64,000 nt of DNA from Haliclystus octoradiatus (Eukaryota; Cnidaria; Staurozoa; Stauromedusae; Haliclystidae): NCBI GenBank assembly GCA_916610825.1, contig OU744448.1, positions 13,120,436 to 13,184,435 of the forward strand, written 5' to 3'. The notes under the pieces are model-generated. The model was not told the origin of the DNA. It ran no database searches and saw only the letters and a program-made list of their open reading frames with translations. This document shows positions 40,501-47,900 of the stretch, in pieces; position 1 is the first letter of the stretch, and the number at the start of each line of letters is the position of its first letter. The translations under genes and the position numbers were made by a program.

Positions 40501-43500
40501 CCTCAAGTTATGTCCAACGAAGGAAAAAGGCAGAGAAAAAAGAAAATTATTTATAATATTTGAAAAATATATTACAATGATTTATAGTAATTGTAGCCTA
40601 ATTGTTAATTAATATTGTTTATTTTTCTATTATTTTTACAATATAATTATTTTCCTATATTCGCGATGCCTGTTCTCGATTTATCATTTCGATCTGATGT
40701 GATACGAACTGCGTCAAGCGGTTATATTATAGGGCATATTTATTGCGACAAATTAAAAGTCGCGCGGGTTATGAAAATGAGAAGAAATATTGCCTTCACT
40801 TTGTCAGTACGTTTCACGGCTCAATCACGATGTTTTCACGGTTCTTTCACGGATATTTTGGTATTAGTTTCGTGATGATTTCACGGTTTTTTCACCTTTA
40901 TTCACGGCATTTTCACGGTTTATTGCGCCGTGAAAAAGGGCCCAAATAACATCTTTTTCACAGTTTGTAAAAACGTTAAAAAAACGTTATATTTTGACGG
41001 CTTTCTTCACGGTTTTTCGGTTGGTAGTGAGAGTAGGCTTTTTTATCTGATTAGAGATAATACCTGGACAATATTACATGTAAACTTCAGCAGTATGACA
41101 ATTATGGATAAACTTTTGCTAAAAGGGTTTACATTACACATCTCATACAATACATATGTATTAGTAAAAAAGTATACAGTAGGCCCTATGTATACATTTT
41201 TTTTTTACAAAGTAGCATTAACACAGAAATTAATGTAATTAATCAATCAATATATCATCTTTAATTGAGATTCCTTTAAACAATTAGACCATCACCTAAA
41301 TCATTAGGCCTAACTAGCAACTCCTCTCATCTAGGAACATACTCAGAGCCCTTAATAGAGAAAACAAAATGAAATTGATCAACAAAATCTTATTATCAAA
41401 CCTTGTCCGTCAGTTTTCTTTATGATCTGAAAGTCTTTGATGACTCCAAAACTCTTGAACCGATTACTATGAGAGTAAAACGAATAGCATATGCATTATA
41501 CAATAATTGAATTAATTATGGAAGCCATTTGAATCGTATGGTGCTTAACATAGAGGAAGATTATTTCATGGGGAGTGGTATATGTATGTAGAGTTATTTC
41601 AGAGTAAGTTTTATGATACAAAACAACAAATGAATAAAATGTTATGAATGATTTTATATCAACTTTTCAAGATTTTCAGCTATCATGATTTTATATCAAC
41701 TTTTTAAGATTTTCAGCTATTACCCAATGAGTTCGATTGAAGTTCACAATACACAGTAAAGACTTGTTTCATCTTATATGGAGGCTATATCTGAATGCAG
41801 AACACCCGTAAAATCTGCCTAAATTTGAAGAAAATCAGTAGAGGTCGAAGCTGGAAAGTTGTGAGTTGGCTTTTCTCATCCATTCATGAAATTGGAAGCT
41901 AGCCCTCCCCCTCCCACTGATGTTAAGCTTCAGAATACAACACTGTTAGACACAAAATAGAATCTTTCCCATTACAAGCATTGTACGTGAGATGGGGATC
42001 CTCTAGAAACACATTTGAAGGCTTATCTTGATTAAACTTAAAAAGTATGAAGTTGTGCGCTGCGCTGGAATGCTGAACTGAAGGGTCACATTGGTCCAAC
42101 ATGTGCCAGCAATTTGACAGACTTTCCCGGGTGTTTTCCTCTCTGTAGTACTATTGCACATCAGTGCCATATGTGCTTCATGTATAGCTCACATTGTTGA
42201 AGGTTCAAATGAAACCCTCCACAGCACGCTCCAGGGCCATTGCTAGGTATCCTTTATTGACAGAAAAAGGAGATGTTTTACCAAGAACATGGAAAGGTAG
42301 GCTAGTATCGTAAGTAAATGTTTATGATGTGATTATTTCTAGAAGTTTCTTTGCAAGCCACGTCTGATGTGTTATTGTCCATTTTATATTGTAATTTTCG
42401 TTTGTAATCACGTTTTCTCTACCTTGTAAATAGTAATGTATTATCTGTAGCCGATAAGGATTCCACTATGGCGGTCAGGTAGTAAATATGTGAGGAGTAA
42501 GAGAAATCAGCTAAAGTTACCATCTCCATCAATACTACCAGACTTTGATTAGTTGGTTTTTCACACCAGCCACCTTCAGCTATGTAGCCTAGCTAGGTGG
42601 TCTTGTGGTGGTTATATATAGTGTAACTTCCGTTTGTATCAGCCTTTCTTTACATGTAAATTATCACTGTAATATGTAATCACCCTCTTTCTATATCAAC
42701 CTAAGTTGTAGAGTCAACATCAAATAAATACATTGTCATACAAAACTCTACATTGGTGACAACGCCGTGGTTGTGTATTTCAAGTCAGAGTTGTCTAAGG
42801 AACTGTAATTCGACAAATCAATTTGGTCATACCGGCGCTAATGGCAATCTTCATCATCGTTAATCGCAAAATAACAATATACATTATAATAACAACAAGA
42901 ACATTATAATTATATCTTAAATGCCTCAAATGAGTGACACCTTACGTTTCTTTTCAGTCATTTCATTATGTACTCATTTGATTGGTATTGGTCATATGCT
43001 GTACATATTTAAATAGATACTCTGCTGGCAAGTCCTTTCGAAGCCCCTTTTTGTCTGCCAGTAGACATCATCATTACCTCAGATACAACCATATGGATGA
43101 GCAGAAATCACTCTCCTTCTCTACGGTATGGAAATCATCAGAACAAAGATTCTAATTCCGATCGATAAATAACAATATCCAAAGAACAAGATTTAAAACA
43201 AGATATCGCCAACTCAAGATCAGCGTCGCTACAATTTACAACTATAATACATAATATCTGGACTGTCGTTTTTGATAAATTAACACATTTTTATCATACT
43301 CATTATTTAATTCATGTTTAATTTAAAATTTCATATAAAGTATTTGTTTTTGTTTATTGTGACTCCGCCTCCGTAGGGGGGACATCTGTAGTGGTTAATA
43401 TATATTGTAACTTCCGTTTGTATCAGTCTTTCTCTTCATGTAAATAATCACTGTAATATATAATTGCCCTATTTCTATGTCAACCTTTATAGAGTCAACA

Positions 43501-43814
43501 TCTAATAAATACATTGCCATACAAAACTCTACATGGCTCTTATGGCTCAGGTCTAATCATTGCATATCGCGAGGTGAGACCGTGAGCTCACTTGAAATGA
43601 CTAACGATCTCTTCTGAAGAATTTTTACTCAACGGAATCGGATAAAAAGAAAGATGTGAAACGCAAATTTGTAAATTGATAATGATATTGAAGGATACCA
43701 TAACACTACTATATGTCAGCACAATTACACTTACCCTAGCTCTGTCTCAGTAATGCCGTCATGAAGTCCACCAATAAACAGGCGCGACAATGTTTTATCA
43801 TCTTCTGTCGGCAT
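10596..43814 (-). CDS. NOL8: NOL8 nucleolar RNA-binding protein, 12 exons over 33 kb
   Basis: Exons, minus strand: 43814-43735, 41466-41402, 27056-26994, 26124-26046, 25758-25220, 21614-20974, 20092-19922, 18911-18670, 17349-17139, 15206-14969, 14572-14490, 10664-10596. All phases agree (2481 nt, 826 aa). Exons 1-4 build one N-terminal RRM: RNP2 is RLFIGGL, RNP1 is the weak NNTFAYMN, and the domain ends GKELRVQVAKS as in vertebrate NOL8. Exon 5 carries the family's NWVVAKYGRVLPI and KFDPSKYLHSI motifs. The middle is acidic and Ser-rich; the end has FFFTKNDPRLQ and a Lys/Arg tail. NOL8 acts in the nucleolus in rRNA processing and is known to partner Rag-type GTPases and later ribosome factors. 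Introns 2, 5 and 9 use weaker GTTTG or GTTGG donors. Intron 2 is 14.3 kb and packed with transposons. The human protein is longer (about 1167 aa). Confidence 0.9.
12229..13119. mobile_element. 890-bp TIR element, GGGAGACTTGGACC ends
   Basis: The terminal 25 bp match in inverse with only a few differences: left GGGGGAGACCGGGGAGACTT, right GAGGGAGACCTGGGAGACTT, both continuing GGACC. Internal copies of the 'ggggagacttgg' word occur near 12390-12450. There is no coding capacity beyond short chance frames. Confidence 0.7.
13603..14006. mobile_element. 400-bp inverted-repeat element nested in NOL8 intron 11
   Basis: The left arm (13603-13637) AAGCCCTGGGCAAACGACAG and onward to GCGCGAC is matched in inverse at 13972-14006 with a few changes. 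Pairing continues further inward (TTTGTCTGACGTG against its inverse near 13950), so most of the element could fold into one long hairpin. The shadow ORFs on both strands come from this symmetry. Confidence 0.65.
15727..15785. repeat. Short palindromic stretch in NOL8 intron 9
   Basis: CCAATCC-TTTT-GGATTGG forms a small hairpin. The rest of introns 9 and 10 here (15207-17138) is AT-rich and shows no gene or repeat that I recognise. Confidence 0.4.
17567..18552. mobile_element. 986-bp TIR element in NOL8 intron 8
   Basis: The ends are AGGCCTGTGTTATATGCCG (left) and, inverted, AGGCCTGGGTTATACGCCG (right), 17 of 19 identical. A second related word (CTCAGTTATA) occurs near both ends. No target-site duplication could be confirmed (flanks CCCCTTTG and GATAAAAA), and no transposase is encoded. 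It fills most of the intron between the exons at 18911-18670 and 17349-17139. Confidence 0.65.
18034..18156. repeat. Foldback hairpin, about 50-bp arms
   Basis: The left arm, CACATTAATTTCTGTTAATT and onward to CATCAGAC, pairs with the right arm ending AAACAGAAATGAATGTG. The loop is about 20 bp. The arm contains GCGATCATCAGAC, a word also present in the hairpin at 54212-54310, which suggests one foldback family. Confidence 0.7.
19130..19325 (-). mobile_element. MITE copy, same family as 62130-62310, eroded ends
   Basis: Read on the minus strand, it follows the copy at 62130-62310 over nearly its whole length: CAGTGGAATCTGC..., GACCATTATATGCAGGTG, CAGGGTTGGTTC, GACCACTATAGACAGGTGG. The outer ends are diverged. 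It lies in NOL8 intron 7. Confidence 0.75.
20553..20735. mobile_element. 183-bp MITE with internal GTTCATGAAC repeats
   Basis: The left end CCTTGCAAAAAACAGTTCAG and the inverted right end CCCTGCAAAAAACAGTGCAG match for about 43 bp. The body is a string of GTTCATGAAC-type palindromes (at least six). Related fragments (TCATGAACTGTT, CCATGAACAGTTTATGAAC) occur near 15515-15560. Confidence 0.75.
24028..25178. repeat. 24-bp perfect direct repeats bracketing the minisatellite
   Basis: The same 24-bp word (ATAAACAGACAGTATTATTA and four more bases) stands at 24028-24051 and 25155-25178, exactly 1127 bp apart. The minisatellite and its flanks lie between. This may be a long target duplication, a pair of very short terminal repeats, or a tandem-duplication breakpoint. 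The sequence alone does not decide. Confidence 0.6.
24107..24780. repeat. Minisatellite, 60-bp unit in 120-bp higher order
   Basis: About eleven copies of a 60-bp unit built from AACAACAACA, a CAACGATAGCGGCATGGCCC core, AAAGCATTA and TAGCATAGC. Alternate copies are more alike than neighbours: CACCAACGATAGC alternates with ATCAATGATAGC, and TAGCATAGCATAGC with TAGCATAGCTCAGC. The true period is therefore 120 bp. Because 60 is a multiple of three, long Leu/Val/Ala-rich frames run through it on the minus strand; I do not regard them as genes. It lies in NOL8 intron 5. Confidence 0.92.
27057..28990. other. Right part of NOL8 intron 2 start, no gene recognised
   Basis: AT-rich DNA with a TGTATGTATGTATGTAT microsatellite near 27180. 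One 121-aa plus-strand frame (27602-27967) begins inside otherwise unstructured DNA. It has no known domain, no splice partners, and could be a transposon fragment. Confidence 0.4.
28991..29239 (-). pseudogene. LINE reverse transcriptase C-terminal fragment
   Basis: An 83-codon frame (including the stop) containing LKLLGVTLDCKLSYNKHI, then a Ser/Cys/Leu-rich segment and FLMPHFTYANAL. This is the end of the reverse transcriptase domain of a non-LTR retrotransposon, where 'LGV.LD..L.....H' and 'P...Y' are typical. Neither the catalytic core nor an endonuclease is present next to it, so it is a 5'-truncated, decayed copy inside NOL8 intron 2. Confidence 0.75.
29386..30518 (+). pseudogene. Ty3/Gypsy-like retrotransposon remnant (gag and pol end)
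   Basis: The frame 29386-29766 resembles a retrotransposon gag capsid: helix-rich, with the DSFYSLLMEKSDYAD region, a GIHNDELKRKLL motif and LSLDDSLKFLQTEEAA. It is followed by a short frame around 29790-29960 (CPIKQVGIISLRLN) and, after an inserted MITE, by a stretch ending SHRRTRQLVTPQRY-like before a stop at 30518, typical of a pol C-terminus. Protease, reverse transcriptase and integrase cores are missing, and no LTRs were found. It is an internally deleted copy in NOL8 intron 2. Confidence 0.6.
29988..30150. mobile_element. 163-bp hAT-type MITE with perfect 8-bp target duplication
   Basis: The ends are CAGGGTCCGACAAAGG and, inverted, CAGGGTCCAACAAAAG. The octamer TCTTTGAG is repeated exactly at 29980-29987 and 30151-30158. 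CAGGG-type ends with an 8-bp duplication are the hAT signature. It is inserted within the Gypsy remnant and is therefore younger than that copy. Confidence 0.9.
31156..34072 (+). mobile_element. DIRS-like retroelement, decayed, with 80-bp direct terminal repeats
   Basis: Near-identical direct repeats lie at 31156-31235 and 33993-34072, both beginning CGGAATCATCGACATT and ending ATTCATATAGTCAA. Between them are an intact gag-like frame (31468-32334) and a broken reverse transcriptase-RNase H region (about 32500-33770). The latter has recognisable DIRS motifs: GGRLKDYLSNW, KKDGGYRMILNLKQFN, TYLGFYIDSRSMQV and RDVAKVIGFL, then an RNase H part with MKVMVDNTTTES. At least six stops or shifts interrupt it. 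The tyrosine recombinase and methyltransferase parts expected downstream are absent. The split direct repeats suit the PAT/Ngaro type more than the inverted repeats of classic DIRS1. Confidence 0.8.
31468..32334 (+). CDS. DIRS-like element ORF1 (gag-like)
   Basis: 288-aa uninterrupted frame, the only intact one in the element. An acidic N-terminal part is followed by a helical core with NILAGCSSIIYATEDLLAQR and a C-terminal basic tail (KKRAFDNNFN). This pattern is typical of the first ORF of DIRS-type elements in invertebrates. Its presumed role is nucleocapsid-like RNA binding. There is no zinc knuckle. The downstream polymerase region is interrupted, so the copy is not autonomous. Confidence 0.7.
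   Translation: MFHGIGKTLEMMSGSIQSLAKYMIEQKSETRKRPSSEMDDGQEEDLAGALMADSASKHEGQTGPQEEEDRLLDEIAEDLTPSQKTDPAISTKLAGVVNKLTATTLTEPKLKEKIDKYSQLENFPTTVTPLVNVEIWRELNHNVKRMDLRLARIQNNILAGCSSIIYATEDLLAQRESREKEETTEICQVVKTNVDALALLITSMQQLTSYRRNALRSSLSKEYADLCKSEYPNSNKLFAKDLHAEMARVKATSKIGKVATGTVEPPEKKRAFDNNFNSTRNKNKSLNW
34078..34680 (-). pseudogene. hAT-like transposase fragment (DUF4371 / THAP12-like)
   Basis: In two or three shifted minus-strand frames the order of motifs is that of the hAT-derived DUF4371 family. First comes GLSRSVFHSLDDLNLDI, then CRGKGYDG (the conserved RGQGYDG block), then IFTHCMSHRLILTIEKSC (the THC..H..L block), then a helical segment and SLLILVTHFQFIISLVV. An internal stop and frame changes break it. 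It abuts the right repeat of the DIRS copy. The C-terminal dimerisation region is missing. Confidence 0.75.
36710..37738 (-). CDS. CACTA transposase, tnp2-type, N-terminal part
   Basis: 342-aa frame. It opens with a Cys pair (CPCNLC), has an acidic middle (DDNDDDDDGDS) and a second Cys pair (CSKC), and ends with SILFVTDGIDPF...CKSMWPISISILNYP. This is the conserved entry to the tnp2 transposase domain of CACTA elements, whose first catalytic Asp lies in the TDG.DPF block. The remaining catalytic region (hundreds of residues in full copies) is not found in the 1.5 kb left of it. A GTATGA donor candidate stands near 36749, but no following exon was seen. The element thus seems to have lost the end of its transposase by internal deletion, while its ends stay mobilisable. 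Confidence 0.8.
   Translation of the reverse strand: MSSLCPCNLCRYEVEITSAKRRRKHIAHFGLSYESNDYSEIEHPINYEISVENGNDNLNSVINIIEIENADSLCQPVDDNDDDDDGDSNASSIQGEDIDVNEYLNVHNQCDDNSIVTDEYIDISFNWKLQEKNCDSSRHTVLEEMAFYMLWFSSHPSISKDAFSELMKHLKASYPQPNHMPDTFRRALSLVDDFIVKLVTYDICINDCIVFESSTDLKCSKCHQPRYIDGKPQRTFQYMLLKPRLERFYANYKLSKLLQSHNEVVDTDEHISDVHHTSRWKDLYSENGYFNGDPRGLSILFVTDGIDPFQKPSQCKSMWPISISILNYPRQIRYDIGNMFHC
37739..37903. promoter_or_regulatory. Bidirectional promoter of the CACTA genes
   Basis: Only 165 bp separate the start codons of the minus-strand transposase (37738) and the plus-strand ten-exon gene (37904). Both promoters must therefore lie in or overlap this gap. No clear TATA box was seen. Confidence 0.5.
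37904..40563 (+). CDS. Ten-exon CACTA accessory gene, product unknown
   Basis: Exons: 37904-37978, 38101-38248, 38324-38385, 38473-38595, 38662-38760, 38850-38905, 38992-39039, 39331-39398, 39978-40087, 40408-40563. All donors are GT, all acceptors AG, and phases agree throughout, giving 314 aa with no stop. The product is helical and charged: an N-terminal LSPAEELDLIVALEKVSEG segment, a basic KARRRKDKDTSEQKK stretch, LTHNEEEIGRAVLSEICDD followed by MYAMVVLKAKNP, and a basic KRQRKKK end that could serve as a nuclear signal. I recognise no domain. By position it is the second gene of the transposon, possibly a DNA-binding partner of the transposase as TnpA is in plants (an analogy only). A captured host gene is the alternative. 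Confidence 0.75.
41650..41718. repeat. Tandem duplication, about 37-bp unit
   Basis: The stretch GATTTTATATCAACTTTT-AAGATTTTCAGCTAT occurs twice in a row with one base changed. It lies in NOL8 intron 1 next to exon 2. It is a small local duplication with no apparent function. Confidence 0.7.
42604..43533 (+). mobile_element. TRIM-like LTR element (149-bp LTRs, 634-bp interior)
   Basis: Direct repeats at 42604-42752 and 43387-43533 are about 85 percent alike and are bounded by TG...CA (TGTGGTGGTTATATAT... to ...AAAACTCTACA). Directly after the left copy stands TTGGTGACAACGCCGTGG, in primer-binding-site position and resembling the TGGTGAC-type sites of Gypsy elements. Just before the right copy is a purine tract (GTAGGGGGGACA), the polypurine tract. 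The interior is non-coding, as in terminal-repeat retrotransposons in miniature. A 5-bp target duplication is not clear (GGTCT against TGGCT). It lies in NOL8 intron 1. Confidence 0.8.
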
Positions 43815-44913
43815 TTTGTAGAAATAGAAGAAAAAATTCAGAATAATGAGATGATATTGATATATGTCTTTATTGTTGAACTTCGAACAACATGATTGCA
43901 ATTCTTCAAAATTTGATTAGATTATTCAAACAACCAAGACAGAACTCATAAGTTAAAAACACATCATTTCATTAGTTTACGCATGCTATATGGACATGTT
44001 GTGATAGCCTCACTCTGAGCTGAGTATGCTTGATACAGGATTCAAAACAGGATTAGGATTTCAGATTTTAAGTTGCCAATTACTAGTACGTATTGAGGAC
44101 GCATTACATTATCTCAAGCAAGGTGATTTCAAGTTAATTTAGACAAACGCATTGTTTTCACATTATTATTTCACTTTAGCTCCAACTGCAACCTCCTCCT
44201 CTTGTGTTCATTTTTGACTAAGTTGGCAATCGCTGCATCCATCTAATATTAAATGTATAAAGCCAGTCTTATATTCAAAATTATACAATCAGATTTTTAT
44301 AATAATTATGTTACATTCATTCATTCGCAAATAATGTGTGTATGAGGGAGCCTGCTCACAGATACTGTTAAAATTTGAAACTATGAAACTTGCGTCTTGG
44401 GTCAGAAAACTTGAAAATGTTAGATCTGTGACGTAGGCTACTGAACAGTAGACTGTTCGGCAGAATCAAACATCCATGGAGGTGAGACGGAAAACTACTT
44501 TTTTGGGATAAAAATACTACAGGAACATAAATGCTATGGATACAACAGAGGTTGATTATTCCTGATTATTGCATGATTCTTGTGAATACGTAAAAATAAC
44601 TTCAATAACCAACGGCAACACAGATATTATTTTACTGTAAACATGTGTTAATAATATAATTTGCATATTTTTATGTACAATGGAAAAGATAATAAATGCA
44701 TCTGTCAAAAATTAGATGTTATCAAATCACATCACCAATTAATAAAATACTGATTCAATGATATTTTTATAATTATACTAATTAACATAAAGGTTGCTTG
44801 CTACGGGATATCAAACTATTTACAAACTCTAGTTTAAAACTAAAATATTATTTTTCATTCGTATATATTATGTGCATAAGAATGATATATATTCAATATT
44901 ATGTGCAAAACAT
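43815..44913. other. NOL8 upstream / DSTYK downstream region
   Basis: 1.1 kb between the NOL8 start codon and the DSTYK stop, both on the minus strand. It must contain the NOL8 promoter and the DSTYK 3' UTR. An AATAAA overlaps the DSTYK stop codon itself (44913-44918), too early to be the signal used; several AT-rich candidates follow. No gene or repeat was recognised. Confidence 0.5.
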
Positions 44914-47900
44914 TTATTTTTCTGATACTCTTGTAGTATCAGACTGTCGTAAAGGAGTGTGCAGTCCACCAAGGCTCCTGGAGCTTCTACCTCCTCTGCT
45001 TCTAGAACTCTGATATTTGCTTCCACCAGATTGTCGCTTTTGAGCATCACGCATCTCAACACGATCCTTGATAGCTTTTAATCGCGGAGCAATTTCTCCC
45101 AAAAGAGGTCGCATTGTTGAATCTCCGGTCCAGCATTGCTCCATTAACTCCCAGCAATCATCCTCAAAGTGAGCCAAGCGTTCTGGTCTGATACCTTTTC
45201 GAACAGAGTTCCATAATTGATCCTTACTAGCGCATTGTTCATAAGCAAGTGGCAAACGGACATGGCCAGCACAAATATACCAGAATAAAACACCAAATGC
45301 ATAGACATCAACACTTTGATCGTATTTACCAGAAAACAGTTCTGGTGCCATATGGATGGGCGTACCAACAATTGAACCAGATATCATAGCTCCTGGTTTA
45401 CAAAAGCCCAGATCAGTTAATTTACCACGGTTTCTGGAGTCCAACTGCAATAGACAAGAACAGATTATTATAACACCAATGATAGCCTAGTGGAAAAGGT
45501 CAATATGTATTTGAAAATTAACATATTATCACTTAGATAGAGAATAGTTCATGGGCGAGCGGATATATGGGATTTGAACAGAAGAAAAATATTACAATTA
45601 TTATTAGACTTATTCTGTTTACTATATAAAAAATAGCTCCGCTACGCTTGAACTTTGATAATTTGATAAAAAAATAAATGTATATAATTTACGACGATGA
45701 ATCCAAAATAAATTAACCAGTGGAATATCTTTGAGGGCGTGGCTTTCATTTTCTTTAAGTATAAATGAATTAATAATATTTAAATCCAACTGAGTTATTT
45801 CTTTGTAGGCCTATTCATGTTAATCTCTTCAGTCTTCATCAATAAAACAATTAACATCCATATCACTTACAGATAAAACCTGTCATTATTATTGACGTTG
45901 TTATTACAGTACACACTTTTGAAAACAAAATAATTTATAATGTCTGTTTTATTTGAAGTGATACAAAACCTTGTACACATGTTTCTTTTAGTTTTGAAAG
46001 CGGGAGTTTCCTTGGTAACGCAAATGCAAGACGCTCTGCGATTTGACGTGTGAAAATATCAACTTTATAGAGTACGGATTTTATGATTGGCAGAATATCC
46101 ACCAAAACACTGATGGTTATATAATAGATATCAATATTTATTACCATTAATACAGTGGTATGCAGCAACATAGTTATGCTGATTATTTCCTTTACTATTT
46201 GAAGGTGATTTAAGATATATGTATGGAAATCAGTGCAAATCTTGAGGACCAGTGTTTCTCCTCTTATTGCTGACCAACAACATAATGTAAATAACATATT
46301 ACTTAGTATAATGTAGTGTATGTATATTATGATGCATAACATATAGGCGATATTGATTGTATTATCATTATTACTGTTGTTGCTAAAGATTCCTTCAATT
46401 CAAAAACACTTACCAAAACGTTTTTTAACTTTATATCTCGATGAATTAATCCTTGGCTGTGTAGATAGCGAATGCCTTCAATGACATCCATTGCCACTTG
46501 AAGACGACTGCGAAAACTCATTCCACCTTTGATACCAGCATACAGATCTCTTTGAAGACGATCCATGATAAGAAGTACAGCTGGAGAACTACCACCAGCG
46601 TAACTGTAGTCTATAACAGACCCACGGATGTGAACAATCCTCTCGTGGGGGGGAATTGCTCTACAAAAGATAACAGAAATAAATCAACAGAAAATTTCAC
46701 AATATTAAGATATTCACATTTGATGGCATAATGACCCAGAAACAGTTTCAAAGTGGAATACATAGTAACAATTAATAATAATGGTATTTGTAACACTTTC
46801 TAAGATGACGTTCACAGCTACAGTGAAACAAACTGAAATAAATATTGTATGTTAATGTATCTGAGAAGAAAGGCATAGTGTGTACTTGCAGCATTCATAC
46901 AATTATACAAATATCTTTATGCTTACCTGGTATAATAGAATTCCAAAGCAAGGTCATTCCAATGTTTATCATCGGGAGGAACAACTGATTTTATGGCACA
47001 TGGAGCACGTCCACCCCATTTATCACATGCATATACAACACCATATTGACCGCGACCAATTTCATGATCGAGTTGAGGCATACCATGAAGAACAAGATCT
47101 CTTAATGATGTACTATCTAGGACACATCTTGCAACTCTTGGTGCAAATACCTTGCGCAATTTCATTCTCTGTTCCTCTGTCTTTTCAATTCTACCACTAT
47201 GATGTATATCAAGCATTCTCAACGATTGAACAAATGTATCATGTGATCTAATCAAACGAGTGCGGAATTGACTACAGATGTTGTGTGCAAGACGGGATTC
47301 GGATATACAATTGATCATGTCAGCAGCTACTTGCTTTTTCCAATCTCCATCGACTTTAGGATGAGGTTTACCAGGAAGGGTTTGCAAAGCTTGCTTGAGT
47401 TTTTCCCATAATAATCTTGTGAATGAAAAGCTGGCTTGGACAGTTACTTCCACCTGATAGGCAGCATCAAGTACCTACAATAGAAAAATAAAGATAGCTA
47501 CAGTCACGGTTCCAAAATGGAGAATTTTCAGTTATCAACCTTGATTACATTTTACAATTTACAATAATTATTATCACAAGCAGTAATGTAAATACATCAC
47601 AAATGTAGTAATGCGAATCAGCCACGAACATCTACACATTCACAAAGCTGTTGATTATTCAGGCAATGGGTGGTTAAGTCCTACTATTGCAATTATCGCT
47701 AAGAAGTACCAGCCTACTATGATACATTATAACTGTCATGCTTGTAAAATAATCATGCTTACTATTGAGCTATTTCAAAGCACTAAGTTTTACAAAACAT
47801 TGGGATACATATTTACATAATTTGGATATGCATAAGCTGCAAACATGTGTGATAAATCGTGATACATTCTTCAGACACACAAAATTCTATGCTATTAAAC

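Larger units (their letters stand above)
35224..41029. mobile_element. 5.8-kb CACTA/EnSpm transposon with intact ends
   Basis: The left end is CACTACCAACAGAGAAACCG; the right end, inverted, is CACTACCAACCGAAAAACCG. Both continue TGAA...GCCGT. The target triplet AGA is present on both sides (35221-35223 and 41030-41032). Both ends carry many subterminal copies of CCGTGAAAA in opposite orientation (about eight in the left 300 bp, ten in the right 250 bp), the usual transposase-binding layout of the superfamily. It contains two divergent genes: a truncated tnp2-type transposase (36710-37738, minus) and a ten-exon gene (37904-40563, plus). A diverged duplication of about 110 bp (from 35942 and from 36371) and a 26-bp tandem repeat (36219-36269) lie in the left third. 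It is inserted in NOL8 intron 2. Confidence 0.92.

Noticed and set aside
37904..40563. BEN domain in the CACTA accessory protein
   Set aside because: The late exons loosely recall one in size and charge, but the conserved hydrophobic pattern is not visible by eye.
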